This document shows positions 1-7,843 of a stretch of DNA of 8,701 nt, piece after piece. Within the stretch, counting starts at the first letter, position 1, and the number at the start of each line of letters is the position of its first letter. The notes beneath the pieces were generated by a model that saw only the letters and a program-made list of their open reading frames with translations, was not told the origin of the DNA and did not search any database. This stretch comes from Nocardioidaceae bacterium. GTDB taxonomy: Bacteria > Actinomycetota > Actinomycetes > Propionibacteriales > Nocardioidaceae. The stretch spans positions 1-8,701 of the forward strand of contig JAOPXA010000193.1 in the NCBI GenBank assembly GCA_025965395.1, written 5' to 3'. The position numbers and the translations under genes are program-made.

Positions 1-442
1 GAGGGACTCCCGGGAACAGCGAGGCGATGTGCCCATCGGGGCCAACTCCCAGCAGGACGATGTCGAACGCCCGCGCGGGCAAGTGGGCCGCATACATCGC
101 CGCAGACTCCGCGGCAGATCGCGTGCCGTCATCAGGCGGGATCGGATGGACCTTCAGTGGGTCAGCACCCACGCGATCGAGGAACGCCTCGCGCGCCTGC
201 AAAGCGTTGTAGTCAGGGTTGTCGGCGGCAACGAACCGCTCGTCGCCCCACCAGAAATCCACGTGGGCCCAGTCCGCAGAGTCGGCCGAGATCAACTCGT
301 AGGCGGCGATGGCGATGGTGCCGCCGGTCAGGACGATCGACGGAGTGACGCCGTCAGCTTGTAGGTCCCGGACGCGTGCCGCCAATTTGTCGGCGATGTG
401 CTGGGCAAGGGAGCCTGCGTCAGGCAGCAGTTCGATGGTCAT
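1..442 (-). CDS. pgl: 6-phosphogluconolactonase, N-terminal 147 residues (cut by window edge)
   Basis: This gene encodes the enzyme that hydrolyses 6-phosphoglucono-1,5-lactone to 6-phosphogluconate, the second step of the oxidative pentose phosphate pathway in the cytoplasm. The visible protein starts MTIELLPDAG and shows the family hallmarks: a TGG phosphate-loop segment near residues 39-41, WWGDERFV at 64-71, and GVGPDGHIASLFPG at 132-145, whose His138 fits the catalytic histidine of the SugarP_isomerase/Pgl family. Members are usually about 240-260 residues, so roughly 100 residues lie beyond the left edge. The ATG (442-440) overlaps the opcA TGA as ATGA, and a GAAGG ribosome site lies 10 nt upstream (453-457). 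It is the last gene of the operon that is visible. Function is assigned from motifs and context, with high certainty; the C-terminus and downstream terminator are not seen. Confidence 0.95.
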   Translation of the reverse strand, partial: MTIELLPDAGSLAQHIADKLAARVRDLQADGVTPSIVLTGGTIAIAAYELISADSADWAHVDFWWGDERFVAADNPDYNALQAREAFLDRVGADPLKVHPIPPDDGTRSAAESAAMYAAHLPARAFDIVLLGVGPDGHIASLFPGVP

Positions 443-1359
443 GACGCCGAAGCCTTCGCATGACGCGCCTGAAAGTGCATGAGCGCCGCCGCGTAGACGT
501 CGTCTTGGTCGAGACGCCTGAGATCTTCGGCCAGGAGACCGGCCACCGGGCGGTGCTCGAGGGGGACGATGCGCGAACCGAGACCGGGCAAGACGTAGTT
601 CGCGGTGTTCTGATCGCGGTGAATCACACTGACGTCGCCCAGTTCGGTCGTGAGCGTCACCGACTGGATGTAGGGGGTGTCGCTCGGAGTGAAGTCGACC
701 TCGATCCCGAGCCGGCCTTCGAGCCAGCTGATCAGCAGCTGGGCGCTGGCTGAGGTTCGAGATGCGGTGATCGCCCCGCGGGTCACCGGCGACTGCACCT
801 GGTCGAGCGCGGCGGCGAGCAAGGCACGCCAAGGAGTCAAGCGCGTCCAGGTGAGATCAGTGTCGCCTGGCGCGTAGTTCTCGGCTTGAGACAACAGGGC
901 GTTGCGGGGGACCTTTGCTGTCGCACAATCGGTGAGGCGCCGTTGGGCAAGCCCCCGCAACGCGTCGTCCGCGGGGTTCTTGGGTGCATGGGTGGGCCAC
1001 CACACGACGACGGGGGAGTCGGGGAGCAAGAGGGGTAGCACGACCGACTCCGCGTGTTGGGCCAACGGGCCGCGCACGCGCAGCAGGATGGACTCGCCGG
1101 ACATGTTGTTGCCGATGCGGATCTTGGCGTCGAGTGCTGCGGCTCCGCGGGCGCTCTCACGGATCACACCGACGATGCGCGCTGGGTGCTCACGGGCAAT
1201 GGCAGTGGCGTCGTTGAGGGCCTCACTGACTCCCTCCTCGTCGGTGACGACGATCAACGTGAGCACCATGTCCATGGCGGGACTGCCCGCGGCATGGCGC
1301 GCCTTGACCATCGCGGTCGCGATCTTTGCCGAGTTGGTGGTTTGCAGGTCGATCTTCAT
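439..1359 (-). CDS. opcA: Glucose-6-phosphate dehydrogenase assembly protein OpcA
   Basis: OpcA is a cytoplasmic partner that promotes assembly and activity of glucose-6-phosphate dehydrogenase in cyanobacteria and actinobacteria; it has no known catalytic activity of its own. The 306-residue product matches the usual actinobacterial length of about 300. Recognisable conserved stretches are MVLTLIVV near 31-38, a Leu/Val-rich segment ending in WWP at 91-122, DLTWTRLTPWRALLAAALD at 168-186, and a C-terminal region around VIHRDQNTANYVLPG at 245-259. I chose the ATG at 1359 (MKIDLQ) rather than an in-frame ATG 20 codons upstream: it overlaps the zwf stop as ATGA, it aligns with the usual OpcA N-terminus, and a GGAAGGA motif (1373-1379) lies 13 nt upstream. 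The 4-nt overlap suggests translational coupling to zwf, which fits a near-stoichiometric partner. Confidence 0.95.
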   Translation of the reverse strand: MKIDLQTTNSAKIATAMVKARHAAGSPAMDMVLTLIVVTDEEGVSEALNDATAIAREHPARIVGVIRESARGAAALDAKIRIGNNMSGESILLRVRGPLAQHAESVVLPLLLPDSPVVVWWPTHAPKNPADDALRGLAQRRLTDCATAKVPRNALLSQAENYAPGDTDLTWTRLTPWRALLAAALDQVQSPVTRGAITASRTSASAQLLISWLEGRLGIEVDFTPSDTPYIQSVTLTTELGDVSVIHRDQNTANYVLPGLGSRIVPLEHRPVAGLLAEDLRRLDQDDVYAAALMHFQARHAKASAS

Positions 1360-2885
1360 GGACGCCGCCAGGTCCTTCCATCGCGCGCAATCATGGCGTC
1401 CGCCGAAGCAGGACCCCACGTGCCCGACTCATACGTGTCGATCTTGGAGGAGCGGGACCACTTCTCGATGATGGGATCGAGGATCTCCCAAGAGAGCTCG
1501 ACCTCTTCGTGCTGGGGGAACAAGGGTGGTTCGCCGAGCAGCACATCGAGGATGAGTCGCTCGTATGCCTCGGGGCTGCTCTCGACGAACGAGCCACCGT
1601 AGGCGAAGTCCATGTTGACGTCCCGGATCTCCATCGCGGTGCCAGGCACCTTGGAGCCAAACCTCAACGTCACGCCCTCGTCGGGCTGGATCCGCATGAC
1701 CAGGGCGTTCTGGCCGAGCTCTTCGGTCGCGGTCTTGGTGAACGGTTGGTGCGGCGCGCGCTTGAAGACGACGGCGACCTCGGTGACGCGTCGCCCCAGT
1801 CGTTTGCCAGCGCGCAGGTAGAACGGAACGCCGGCCCAACGCCTCGTGTCGACGTCGAGACGGATGGCCGCATAGGTTTCCGTTGTCGAGGTGGCTGGGA
1901 TGTCGGCTTCTTCGAGATAGCCGGCGACGTGCTCGCCGCCCGCCCAACCCGCGGTGTATTGGGCGCGGGCGGTGTGGAGATCGATGCGCTCGGGTGTCCG
2001 GGCGCTCGCCAAGACCTTCTGCTTCTCGATCCGCAGACTGTATGCGTTGAAGCTGACCGGTTCCTCCATCGCCACGAGGGCCATGAGCTGGAGCAGGTGG
2101 TTCTGGATCACGTCACGCGCAGCGCCGATGCCGTCGAAATAGCCGGCTCGGCCGCCGATGCCGATGTCCTCGGCCATCGTGATCTGCACGTGGTCGATGT
2201 AGTTGGAGTTCCAGATCGGCTCGAACATCCCGTTGGCAAAGCGGAACGCCAGGATGTTTTGCACTGTCTCCTTGCCGAGGTAGTGGTCGATGCGGAACAC
2301 CGACTCACGCGGAAACACGTCCGACACGATCTTGTTGAGCTCTTTGGCGCTGGCGAGGTCGTGTCCGAAGGGCTTCTCGATGACGACGCGCCGCCATGAG
2401 CCATCCGACACCTCAGCGAGCCCATGCTCCTTGAGCTGGCCAACCACCTGAGGGAAGAAGCCCGGCGGAATCGAGAGGTAGAACGCGTGATTTCCACCTG
2501 TGCCGCGCTCGTCATCGACTGCCGCGATGGTGCGCGCCAGCTCCGCGAAGGCAAGGTCGTCGGAGAAGTCCCCGCGGACGAATCGGATGCCCGCCTCGAG
2601 TTGCTTCCAGACCTCTTCGCGGAAGGGCGTCCGCGCGCGTGACTTGGCGGCTTCATAGGCGAGCTTAATGAAGCCGTCGAGGTCGAGGTCCTGTCGCGCG
2701 AAACCGATGAGCGAGAAGCCGGGAGGCAGCAGACCGCGATTGGCGAGGTCGTAGATCGCCGGGATGAGCTTGCGTGTCGCTAAGTCACCCGTGATGCCAA
2801 AGATGGTGACGCTGCATGGGCCAGCGATCTGCGGGAGGCGACGGTCTTGGTCGTCGCGGAGCGGATTGACGTACGCAGAAGTCAC
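1356..2885 (-). CDS. zwf: Glucose-6-phosphate 1-dehydrogenase
   Basis: This enzyme oxidises glucose-6-phosphate to 6-phosphogluconolactone with reduction of NADP+, the entry step and main NADPH source of the oxidative pentose phosphate pathway. The 509-residue protein has the family's normal length. Visible motifs are the dinucleotide-binding GITGDLA at 30-36, EKPFGHDL at 170-177, and the signature RIDHYLGKE at 198-206. His201 corresponds to the substrate phosphate-binding His178 of the Leuconostoc enzyme. His263, 62 residues further on, matches the spacing of the catalytic base His240. The open frame extends about 197 codons upstream, but that part is a shadow of pgi. The GTG at 2885 is chosen because it gives a typical N-terminus (NPLRDDQDRRLPQIAGP), overlaps the pgi TGA as GTGA, and has GGGAAG 7 nt upstream. 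Leu35 in the nucleotide-binding motif is encoded by the rare codon TTA (2783-2781). Confidence 0.97.
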   Translation of the reverse strand: MTSAYVNPLRDDQDRRLPQIAGPCSVTIFGITGDLATRKLIPAIYDLANRGLLPPGFSLIGFARQDLDLDGFIKLAYEAAKSRARTPFREEVWKQLEAGIRFVRGDFSDDLAFAELARTIAAVDDERGTGGNHAFYLSIPPGFFPQVVGQLKEHGLAEVSDGSWRRVVIEKPFGHDLASAKELNKIVSDVFPRESVFRIDHYLGKETVQNILAFRFANGMFEPIWNSNYIDHVQITMAEDIGIGGRAGYFDGIGAARDVIQNHLLQLMALVAMEEPVSFNAYSLRIEKQKVLASARTPERIDLHTARAQYTAGWAGGEHVAGYLEEADIPATSTTETYAAIRLDVDTRRWAGVPFYLRAGKRLGRRVTEVAVVFKRAPHQPFTKTATEELGQNALVMRIQPDEGVTLRFGSKVPGTAMEIRDVNMDFAYGGSFVESSPEAYERLILDVLLGEPPLFPQHEEVELSWEILDPIIEKWSRSSKIDTYESGTWGPASADAMIARDGRTWRRP

Positions 2886-4480
2886 AGAAGCGCTTCCCGT
2901 ATGCGCTGGAGACCGGCGACGCGGTCGGACAGGTGCAACCTCAGCACGGGCCGGCCCTTGGCCTCGAGCACCGAGCCGTCGCCGAGCGCCTGAGCCGTGA
3001 TGAACTCGCCGAATGTGAACGGCCGGTCGGGGATCTCGAGGTCGTTGTCCGGCGTAGCGGTGATCTGCAGATAGACGCCCGTGTCGGGGCCACCCTTGTG
3101 ATACTGGCCGGTCGAGTGCAGGAATCGGGGTCCCCAGCCAAAGGTCACAGGGCGACCGAGCTTGGCGGCCAGCGTCTCGCGGACCACGGCGAAGGACGCG
3201 TCGCGCTCGCGGTCGAGGTAGGTCTGGATCGCGACGTAGCCCTTGGCCGGGTCGAGCGTGGCCAGGAGCTCCTCGATGGCACCGGCGACGGTCATGGCGG
3301 TCAGCCATGAGCTCTCGCCGTAGGCGGAGATGCCCTCGTCGACGAAGGCCGGATCCGGGATCGAGATGCCCGAGTCGAGCAGCTTGCGCGACGCGATCTT
3401 GGCGCTCTCTACGTCGGGCTGGTCGAACGGGTCGATGCCGATGATCTGACCGGCGATGACCGTGGCGTACTCCCACAACAGCATCTGGGCACCTAGGGGC
3501 CCCTCGATGCCGGCGGCGTAGCCGGACGTGGACTCGGCGACGTCGGAGGAGCCGACGATCACGAGGATCGAGTCGTCGGTCGCGGGAGTGAAGTTGGGTG
3601 CGGCGGTGTCGGGGACGACGACCGGCAGGACGCCGTGCCCCTGCTTGCCGGTCGACTCCGCGACGAGCTGTTCGATCCAGTCACCCACGCCGTTGCCGGT
3701 CGTGTCGGCGATCACGAGCTTGTCCACGCCTGCGACGGCGGCCGTGCCGATTAGCGTACCCAGGAGCAGCGCGGCGTTGGTCGGGTCGTCGGACGTCAGC
3801 TCGTCGGCTACCGAGGCCGCCTCGTCGAGCAGCTGACCGATCGGCGCACCGGCGAGGCCGCTGGGCACGAGACCGAACGCGGTGAGGGCCGAGTAACGAC
3901 CGCCCACCTCGGGATCGGCGTTGAAGACCCGGTAGCCGGCCTCGCGCGCGGACTCATCGAGGGGAGAGCCCGGGTCGGTCACGATGACGATGTGCTCGAG
4001 CGGGTCGTGTCCGGCGGCGCGGTAGGCGGCCTCGAAGGCCCGTTTCTGGCTGTCGGTCTCGACGGTGCCGCCGGACTTGCTCGAGATGACGACGATGCTG
4101 GTGGCGAGCCGGTCCGCGAGAGCGTTGCGGACCTGGTCGGGGTCGGAGGAGTCGAGGATAGTGATGTCGACGCTGGCGGCCGCGCAGATGACCTCGGGTG
4201 CCAGGGAGGATCCGCCCATGCCGCCGAGGACGACGTGGTCGAATCCCTTGGCGGCGAGCTCGGAGCGCAGTGCCTCGATCTCGGGGACAAGCGGTCGTGA
4301 CGTCTCGGCGAGATCGACCCACGCGAGGCGGATCGACGCCTCGGACTCGGCGTCGGGGCCCCACACGGTGGAGTCCCGCGCCGCGATCCGGCTGGCGACC
4401 GCAGTCTCGATGAGCTGCGCCACCTTGGCGTCGAGCGCAGTGCGGTCAGGGACGGCGATCGTGAGGTGCAGCTCGTTCAT
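2882..4480 (-). CDS. pgi: Glucose-6-phosphate isomerase, SIS-domain type
   Basis: The predicted enzyme interconverts glucose-6-phosphate and fructose-6-phosphate, connecting glycolysis/gluconeogenesis with the pentose phosphate pathway. The 532-residue product resembles the divergent PGI found in some actinobacteria and as the C-terminal half of bifunctional transaldolase/PGI proteins, rather than the E. coli type. Sugar-phosphate-binding SIS motifs are GGMGGSS at 86-92 and SSKSGGTVET at 133-142. GGRYSALTAFG at 193-203 and DWIEQLVAES at 267-276 match PGI signatures; by motif position Glu275 is the likely counterpart of the catalytic glutamate. STGQYHKGGPDTG at 456-468 may supply the ring-opening histidine, which is an inference. 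The ATG lies 3 nt after the tal stop and in the same frame; AAGG at 4489-4492 is a weak ribosome site. The stop overlaps the zwf GTG. Insertion between tal and zwf is unlike M. tuberculosis, where pgi is unlinked. Confidence 0.93.
   Translation of the reverse strand: MNELHLTIAVPDRTALDAKVAQLIETAVASRIAARDSTVWGPDAESEASIRLAWVDLAETSRPLVPEIEALRSELAAKGFDHVVLGGMGGSSLAPEVICAAASVDITILDSSDPDQVRNALADRLATSIVVISSKSGGTVETDSQKRAFEAAYRAAGHDPLEHIVIVTDPGSPLDESAREAGYRVFNADPEVGGRYSALTAFGLVPSGLAGAPIGQLLDEAASVADELTSDDPTNAALLLGTLIGTAAVAGVDKLVIADTTGNGVGDWIEQLVAESTGKQGHGVLPVVVPDTAAPNFTPATDDSILVIVGSSDVAESTSGYAAGIEGPLGAQMLLWEYATVIAGQIIGIDPFDQPDVESAKIASRKLLDSGISIPDPAFVDEGISAYGESSWLTAMTVAGAIEELLATLDPAKGYVAIQTYLDRERDASFAVVRETLAAKLGRPVTFGWGPRFLHSTGQYHKGGPDTGVYLQITATPDNDLEIPDRPFTFGEFITAQALGDGSVLEAKGRPVLRLHLSDRVAGLQRIREALL
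2887..2898 (-). promoter_or_regulatory. zwf ribosome binding site overlapping a 10-nt palindrome
   Basis: GGGAAG (2898-2893) precedes the zwf GTG by 7 nt and lies within the last codons of pgi. Positions 2887-2896 read GAAGCGCTTC, a perfect palindrome that includes part of this site. As RNA it could form only a three-base-pair stem with a four-base loop, so any effect on zwf initiation is likely to be small. Confidence 0.45.
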
Positions 4481-4486
4481 AGGTCA
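4478..4486 (-). other. tal stop / pgi start junction, TGA-CCT-ATG in one frame
   Basis: The transaldolase TGA (4486-4484) is followed by a single codon CCT and then the pgi ATG (4480-4478), all in the same reading frame. The two genes are therefore one open frame of about 898 codons interrupted by one UGA, and the base after UGA is C. Ordinary termination and re-initiation is the default reading; the arrangement also resembles a split of the bifunctional Tal-PGI proteins known in other bacteria. Confidence 0.85.
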
Positions 4487-5578
4487 GGCCTTGTCCAGCT
4501 CGTTCTGGACGGTCTGCACGAGCTCGGCCCACGAGGCATCGAACTTGTCGACGCCTTCGTCCTCGAGCTGATTGGTGACCTCGTCGTAGGAGACCCCGAG
4601 TGCCTCCAGCTCGTCGATGAGCTTGCGCGACTCCTCGTAACGGCCCGTGATGGTGTCGCCGGTGACCTCGCCGTGGTCGGCGAACGCCTGGAGCGTCTTT
4701 TCGGGCATCGTGTTGACGACGTTCTCGACAACGAGCTCGGAGACGTACAGGGTGTCGGGAAGGTTGGGGTCCTTGACGCCGGTCGATGCCCACAGGGGCC
4801 GCTGGGCGTTGGCTCCCTTGGCCGCGAGCGCCTTGAAGCGGTCGCTGCTGAAGACCTCCTCGAAAGCCTCGTACGCGAGGTAGGCATTGGCGAGAGCGGC
4901 CTTGCTCTTGAGCTCGGGCTTGCCGGCAGCCTCGATGCGCTTGTCGTACTCGGTGTCGACGCGGCTGACGAAGAACGACGCTACCGAGTGGATCGTCGAG
5001 AGGTCACGGCCTTCGGCGTCGGCCTGCTCGAGGCCGTACAGGTAGGCGTCCATGACCTTGCGATAGCGCTCAAGGGAGAAGATCAGCGTGACGTTGACAC
5101 TGATGCCTTCGGCGATTGTTGCCGCAATGGCGGGAACGCCGGCCATCGTGGCGGGGATCTTGATCAGCGCGTTGGGACGGTCGACCTTGGCCCACAGCTT
5201 GGCGGCCATGGCGACGGTCTTGTCGGAGTCGCGGGCCAGGCCCGGCTCGACCTCGATCGACACACGTCCGTCGACACCGCCCGTGGACTCGTAGACGGGC
5301 AAGAGCACGTCGCACGCGTCCTGGACATCCTTCGTCGTGAGCTCGAAGATGGCCTCCTCGACGCTGGCGCCGGACGCCTTGAGCTCGGCGACCTGCTCGG
5401 CGTAGCGCTCGCCGTTGGAGAGGGCGGAGGCGAAGATAGTGGGGTTGGTCGTCACGCCGACGACGTTGGAGTCGGCGACGAGCGCGGCGAGGTTGCCGGA
5501 CGCGAGGCGTTCGCGGGACAGGTCGTCGAGCCAGATGGAGACGCCGGCGTCGGAGAGAGCCTGGAGGCGTGCATTCAT
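4484..5578 (-). CDS. tal: Transaldolase
   Basis: Transaldolase moves a three-carbon dihydroxyacetone unit from sedoheptulose-7-phosphate to glyceraldehyde-3-phosphate, giving erythrose-4-phosphate and fructose-6-phosphate in the non-oxidative pentose phosphate pathway. The 364-residue protein fits the long actinobacterial transaldolase class (about 370 residues). Visible hallmarks are SIWLDDLSR at 14-22, the family signature [13 protein letters not shown] at 41-53, and [14 protein letters not shown] at 138-151, in which Lys140 is the expected Schiff-base lysine. [12 protein letters not shown] at 161-172 and [12 protein letters not shown] at 260-271 are also typical. The ATG is preceded by GAAGGG with a 7-nt spacer, and the gene begins 21 nt after the tkt stop. 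It ends in TGA followed by CCT and the pgi ATG in the same frame. Third codon positions are strongly G/C-biased, which suggests high expression (inference). Confidence 0.97.
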   Translation of the reverse strand: MNARLQALSDAGVSIWLDDLSRERLASGNLAALVADSNVVGVTTNPTIFASALSNGERYAEQVAELKASGASVEEAIFELTTKDVQDACDVLLPVYESTGGVDGRVSIEVEPGLARDSDKTVAMAAKLWAKVDRPNALIKIPATMAGVPAIAATIAEGISVNVTLIFSLERYRKVMDAYLYGLEQADAEGRDLSTIHSVASFFVSRVDTEYDKRIEAAGKPELKSKAALANAYLAYEAFEEVFSSDRFKALAAKGANAQRPLWASTGVKDPNLPDTLYVSELVVENVVNTMPEKTLQAFADHGEVTGDTITGRYEESRKLIDELEALGVSYDEVTNQLEDEGVDKFDASWAELVQTVQNELDKA

Positions 5579-5585
5579 GGGATTA

Positions 5586-5591
5586 CCCTTC
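5586..5591 (-). promoter_or_regulatory. Ribosome binding site of tal
   Basis: GAAGGG on the minus strand lies 7 nt before the tal ATG, inside the 21-nt gap after the tkt TAG. It supports the start chosen for tal and shows that transaldolase can be initiated independently of transketolase translation. Confidence 0.7.
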
Positions 5592-5599
5592 GTAGGGGA

Positions 5600-7777
5600 C
5601 TAGTGGGGTGCGTCGGGGTTGTTGGCGGGACCGAACGGACCGCCGGGGCGAGCGTGGACGGGGACGGGTCCGCCGCCGATGCTCTTGGCGTCGGCGATCG
5701 AGTCCTTCGCCGCCTGGACGACGGCCGAGTCGGTCAGACCGAACGCGTCGTAGAGCTGGGAGTAGTCGGCCGAGGAGCCGAAGTGCTCGAGGCTCACGAT
5801 CTTGCCGGCGTCGCCGACGAAGTCACGCCAGCCGAGGCCGATCGCGGCCTCGACGCTCACCCGGGCACGGACTGCGGGCGGGATGACCTCGTCGCGGTAG
5901 GCCGCGTCCTGCTGCTCGAACCACTCGCGGCACGGCACCGAGACGACGCGCGCCTGGATGCCCTCGTCGGCGAGCTTGGCGCGTGCGGCAACCGCGATCT
6001 GGACCTCGGAGCCGGTCGCCATCAGGACGACATCGGGAGTGCCCTCGCTGTCGATCAGGACGTAGGCGCCCTTGGCGACGAGCTCGGCGGAGGCATAGCC
6101 ATCGCTGTCGCGCGGGAACACCGGGAGGTTCTGTCGGCTAAGCGCGAGCGCCGCCGGTCGGTCAGTGTGACCCAGGAGCGTCTTCCAGGCGACGACGGTC
6201 TCGTTGGCGTCCGCGGGGCGGATGACGTCGAGGCCGGGAATAGCGCGGAGCGCTGAGAGGTGCTCGACCGGCTGGTGAGTCGGACCGTCCTCACCGAGAC
6301 CGATGGAGTCGTGCGTCCACACATACGTGACGGGCAGCTCCATGAGCGCGGCCAGGCGCACGGACGGGCGCATGTAGTCGCTGAACACCAGGAACGTGCC
6401 GCCGTACGGGCGGGTGCTTCCGTGGATCGCGATGCCGTTGAGGACCGCGCCCATGCCGTGCTCGCGGATCCCGAAGTGCAGGACGCGGCCGTAGAGGTTG
6501 CCCTCGAACTTTTTGGACGACCGGTCGGGAGGCAGGAACGACGGCTCGCCCTCGGGGGTCGTGTTGTTGGAGCCGGCGAGGTCGGCCGAGCCGCCCCACA
6601 GCTCGGGCATGACCGGAGCGATCGCCGTGAGGACGTCCCCGGAGGCGACGCGGGTGGCGACGCCCTTGGGATCGGCCGCGTAGGTCGGCAGCGCCGCCTC
6701 GAAGCCCTCCGGCAGGTCGTGCCCGGTGATGCGCTCTAGGTACGCGGCGGCGGCGGGGTTGGCCGCGGTCCAGGCGTCGAACGCGGTCTGCCAGTCGGCC
6801 TCGGCGGCCTCGCCGCGCGTGATCGCCTCACGCGTGTGAGCGATGACGTCGTCCGCGACGTCGAACGTCTTGTCGGGGTCGAAGCCGATGACCTTCTTGA
6901 GGCCGGCGATCTCCTCGTCGCCGAGTGCGGAGCCGTGCGAGCCGCCCGTGCCCTGCTTGGTGGGCGAGGGCCACGCGATGATCGTGCGGAGCTGGATGAA
7001 GCTCGGGCGGTCGGTGACGGCCTCGGCCGCCTTGTAGGCCGCATAGAGTGCGTCGACGTCCTCGACATACTCGGTGCCCCCGTTGGTCCAGTCGACCGTC
7101 TGGACATGCCAGCCGTAAGCGGCGTAGCGTGCGGCGACGTCCTCGCTGAACGCGATCGAGGTGTCGTCCTCGATCGAGATGCGGTTGTCGTCCCAGAGGA
7201 GCGTGAGGTTGCCGAGCCGCTGCGTGCCGGCGAGGGAGGAAGCCTCGGATGAGACACCTTCCTGCAGGTCACCGTCGGACGCGATCACGTAGACGTGGTG
7301 GTCGAAGATGCTCTCGCCCAGCGGAGCCTCGGGATCGAGGAGCCCGTGCTGGCGGCGGGCCGCCATGGCGAGGCCGACGGCGTTGCCGATGCCCTGGCCG
7401 AGCGGGCCCGTGGTGACCTCGACACCCTTGGTGTGCTTGTACTCAGGGTGTCCCGGCGTCTGGCTGCCCCAGGTCCGCAACGACTTGAGATCGTCGAGCT
7501 CAAGACCGTAGCCGGTCAGGTAGAGCTGGATGTATTGCGTGAGACTTGAATGACCGCAGGAGAGCACGAACCTGTCGCGTGCGATCCATTGAGAGTTAGC
7601 GGGGTTGTGCTTCATCAGCTTGTTGTAGATCAGGTAGGCGGCGGGCGCCAGGCTGATCGCGGTCCCGGGGTGGCCGTTTCCGACTTTCTGGACCGCGTCT
7701 GCGGCCAAAATGCGTACGGTGTCGACCGCACGCTTGTCGAGGTCGGTCCAGTCCAGAGTCTGTGAAGATGCCGTCAC
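5600..7777 (-). CDS. tkt: Transketolase
   Basis: This thiamine-diphosphate enzyme transfers two-carbon units between ketose and aldose phosphates in the non-oxidative pentose phosphate pathway. The protein has 725 residues, slightly longer than the roughly 660-700 usual for bacteria. All expected active-site motifs are present: [13 protein letters not shown] at 33-45, GHSS at 75-78, GPLGQG at 124-129, the cofactor motif DGDLQEG at 168-174 with Asn198 thirty residues after Asp168 (same spacing as the Mg ligands of the E. coli enzyme), GIREHGMG at 436-443 with the cofactor-activating Glu439, and [19 protein letters not shown] at 489-507. The last 25 or so residues are a Gly/Pro-rich tail, probably disordered. 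The start is GTG at 7777, with two AGGAG motifs upstream, the nearer with an 8-nt spacer. It is the first gene of the operon; the stop codon is TAG. Confidence 0.98.
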   Translation of the reverse strand: MTASSQTLDWTDLDKRAVDTVRILAADAVQKVGNGHPGTAISLAPAAYLIYNKLMKHNPANSQWIARDRFVLSCGHSSLTQYIQLYLTGYGLELDDLKSLRTWGSQTPGHPEYKHTKGVEVTTGPLGQGIGNAVGLAMAARRQHGLLDPEAPLGESIFDHHVYVIASDGDLQEGVSSEASSLAGTQRLGNLTLLWDDNRISIEDDTSIAFSEDVAARYAAYGWHVQTVDWTNGGTEYVEDVDALYAAYKAAEAVTDRPSFIQLRTIIAWPSPTKQGTGGSHGSALGDEEIAGLKKVIGFDPDKTFDVADDVIAHTREAITRGEAAEADWQTAFDAWTAANPAAAAYLERITGHDLPEGFEAALPTYAADPKGVATRVASGDVLTAIAPVMPELWGGSADLAGSNNTTPEGEPSFLPPDRSSKKFEGNLYGRVLHFGIREHGMGAVLNGIAIHGSTRPYGGTFLVFSDYMRPSVRLAALMELPVTYVWTHDSIGLGEDGPTHQPVEHLSALRAIPGLDVIRPADANETVVAWKTLLGHTDRPAALALSRQNLPVFPRDSDGYASAELVAKGAYVLIDSEGTPDVVLMATGSEVQIAVAARAKLADEGIQARVVSVPCREWFEQQDAAYRDEVIPPAVRARVSVEAAIGLGWRDFVGDAGKIVSLEHFGSSADYSQLYDAFGLTDSAVVQAAKDSIADAKSIGGGPVPVHARPGGPFGPANNPDAPH

Positions 7778-7785
7778 GTGTGTGG

Positions 7786-7796
7786 CTCCTGCTCCT
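7786..7796 (-). promoter_or_regulatory. Tandem ribosome binding site of tkt
   Basis: On the minus strand this stretch reads AGGAGCAGGAG, two AGGAG motifs one base apart. The nearer one (7790-7786) is 8 nt from the GTG at 7777, an ideal spacing that fixes the non-ATG start of transketolase. The second copy lies 14 nt away and is probably not used directly. Confidence 0.75.
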
Positions 7797-7818
7797 ACGT
7801 TTTAGTGATGGACGCGGG

Positions 7819-7843
7819 CCCCGAGGGGACGTCGATTTGTCCC
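7819..7843 (-). repeat. Overlapping inverted repeats in the inferred tkt mRNA leader
   Basis: Two stems share one arm. GGGAC/GTCCC (7843-7839 with 7830-7826) would form a 5-bp stem with an 8-nt loop. The C-run at 7828-7825 could instead pair with GGGG at 7822-7819, at most 4 bp around a very tight turn. The repeats are directly visible; that they lie in a transcribed leader depends on the predicted promoter, and a regulatory role is speculative. Confidence 0.4.

Noticed and set aside
1360..1419. A 20-codon upstream extension of opcA
   Set aside because: It would overlap zwf by about 64 nt. The ATG at 1359 overlaps the zwf stop by 4 nt and gives the usual OpcA N-terminus.
1326..2399. Open frame of 357 codons on the plus strand, opposite zwf
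   Set aside because: It is an antisense shadow of zwf with no recognisable domain; it starts inside antisense opcA and lacks a convincing ribosome site.
2887..2896. Palindrome GAAGCGCTTC as a transcription factor operator
   Set aside because: It lies in the pgi/zwf overlap inside coding sequence, is only 10 nt long, and short GC-rich palindromes are frequent here. It is kept only as a note on the zwf ribosome site.
2886..3476. An N-terminal extension of zwf of about 197 codons
   Set aside because: The upstream part is an Arg/His-rich out-of-frame reading of pgi. The GTG at 2885 has a ribosome site, overlaps the pgi stop and gives the normal family length.
5579..5599. Terminator or promoter in the tkt-tal gap
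   Set aside because: The gap is only 21 nt, with a three-base CCC/GGG match and no U-run. It is explained by the tal ribosome binding site.
4466..6256. Open frame of 596 codons on the plus strand, opposite tal and tkt
   Set aside because: It lies antisense to two genes with complete active-site motifs, has a low-complexity Gly/Asp/Val/Arg composition, matches no family I recognise, and is the expected mirror of strong G/C third-position bias.
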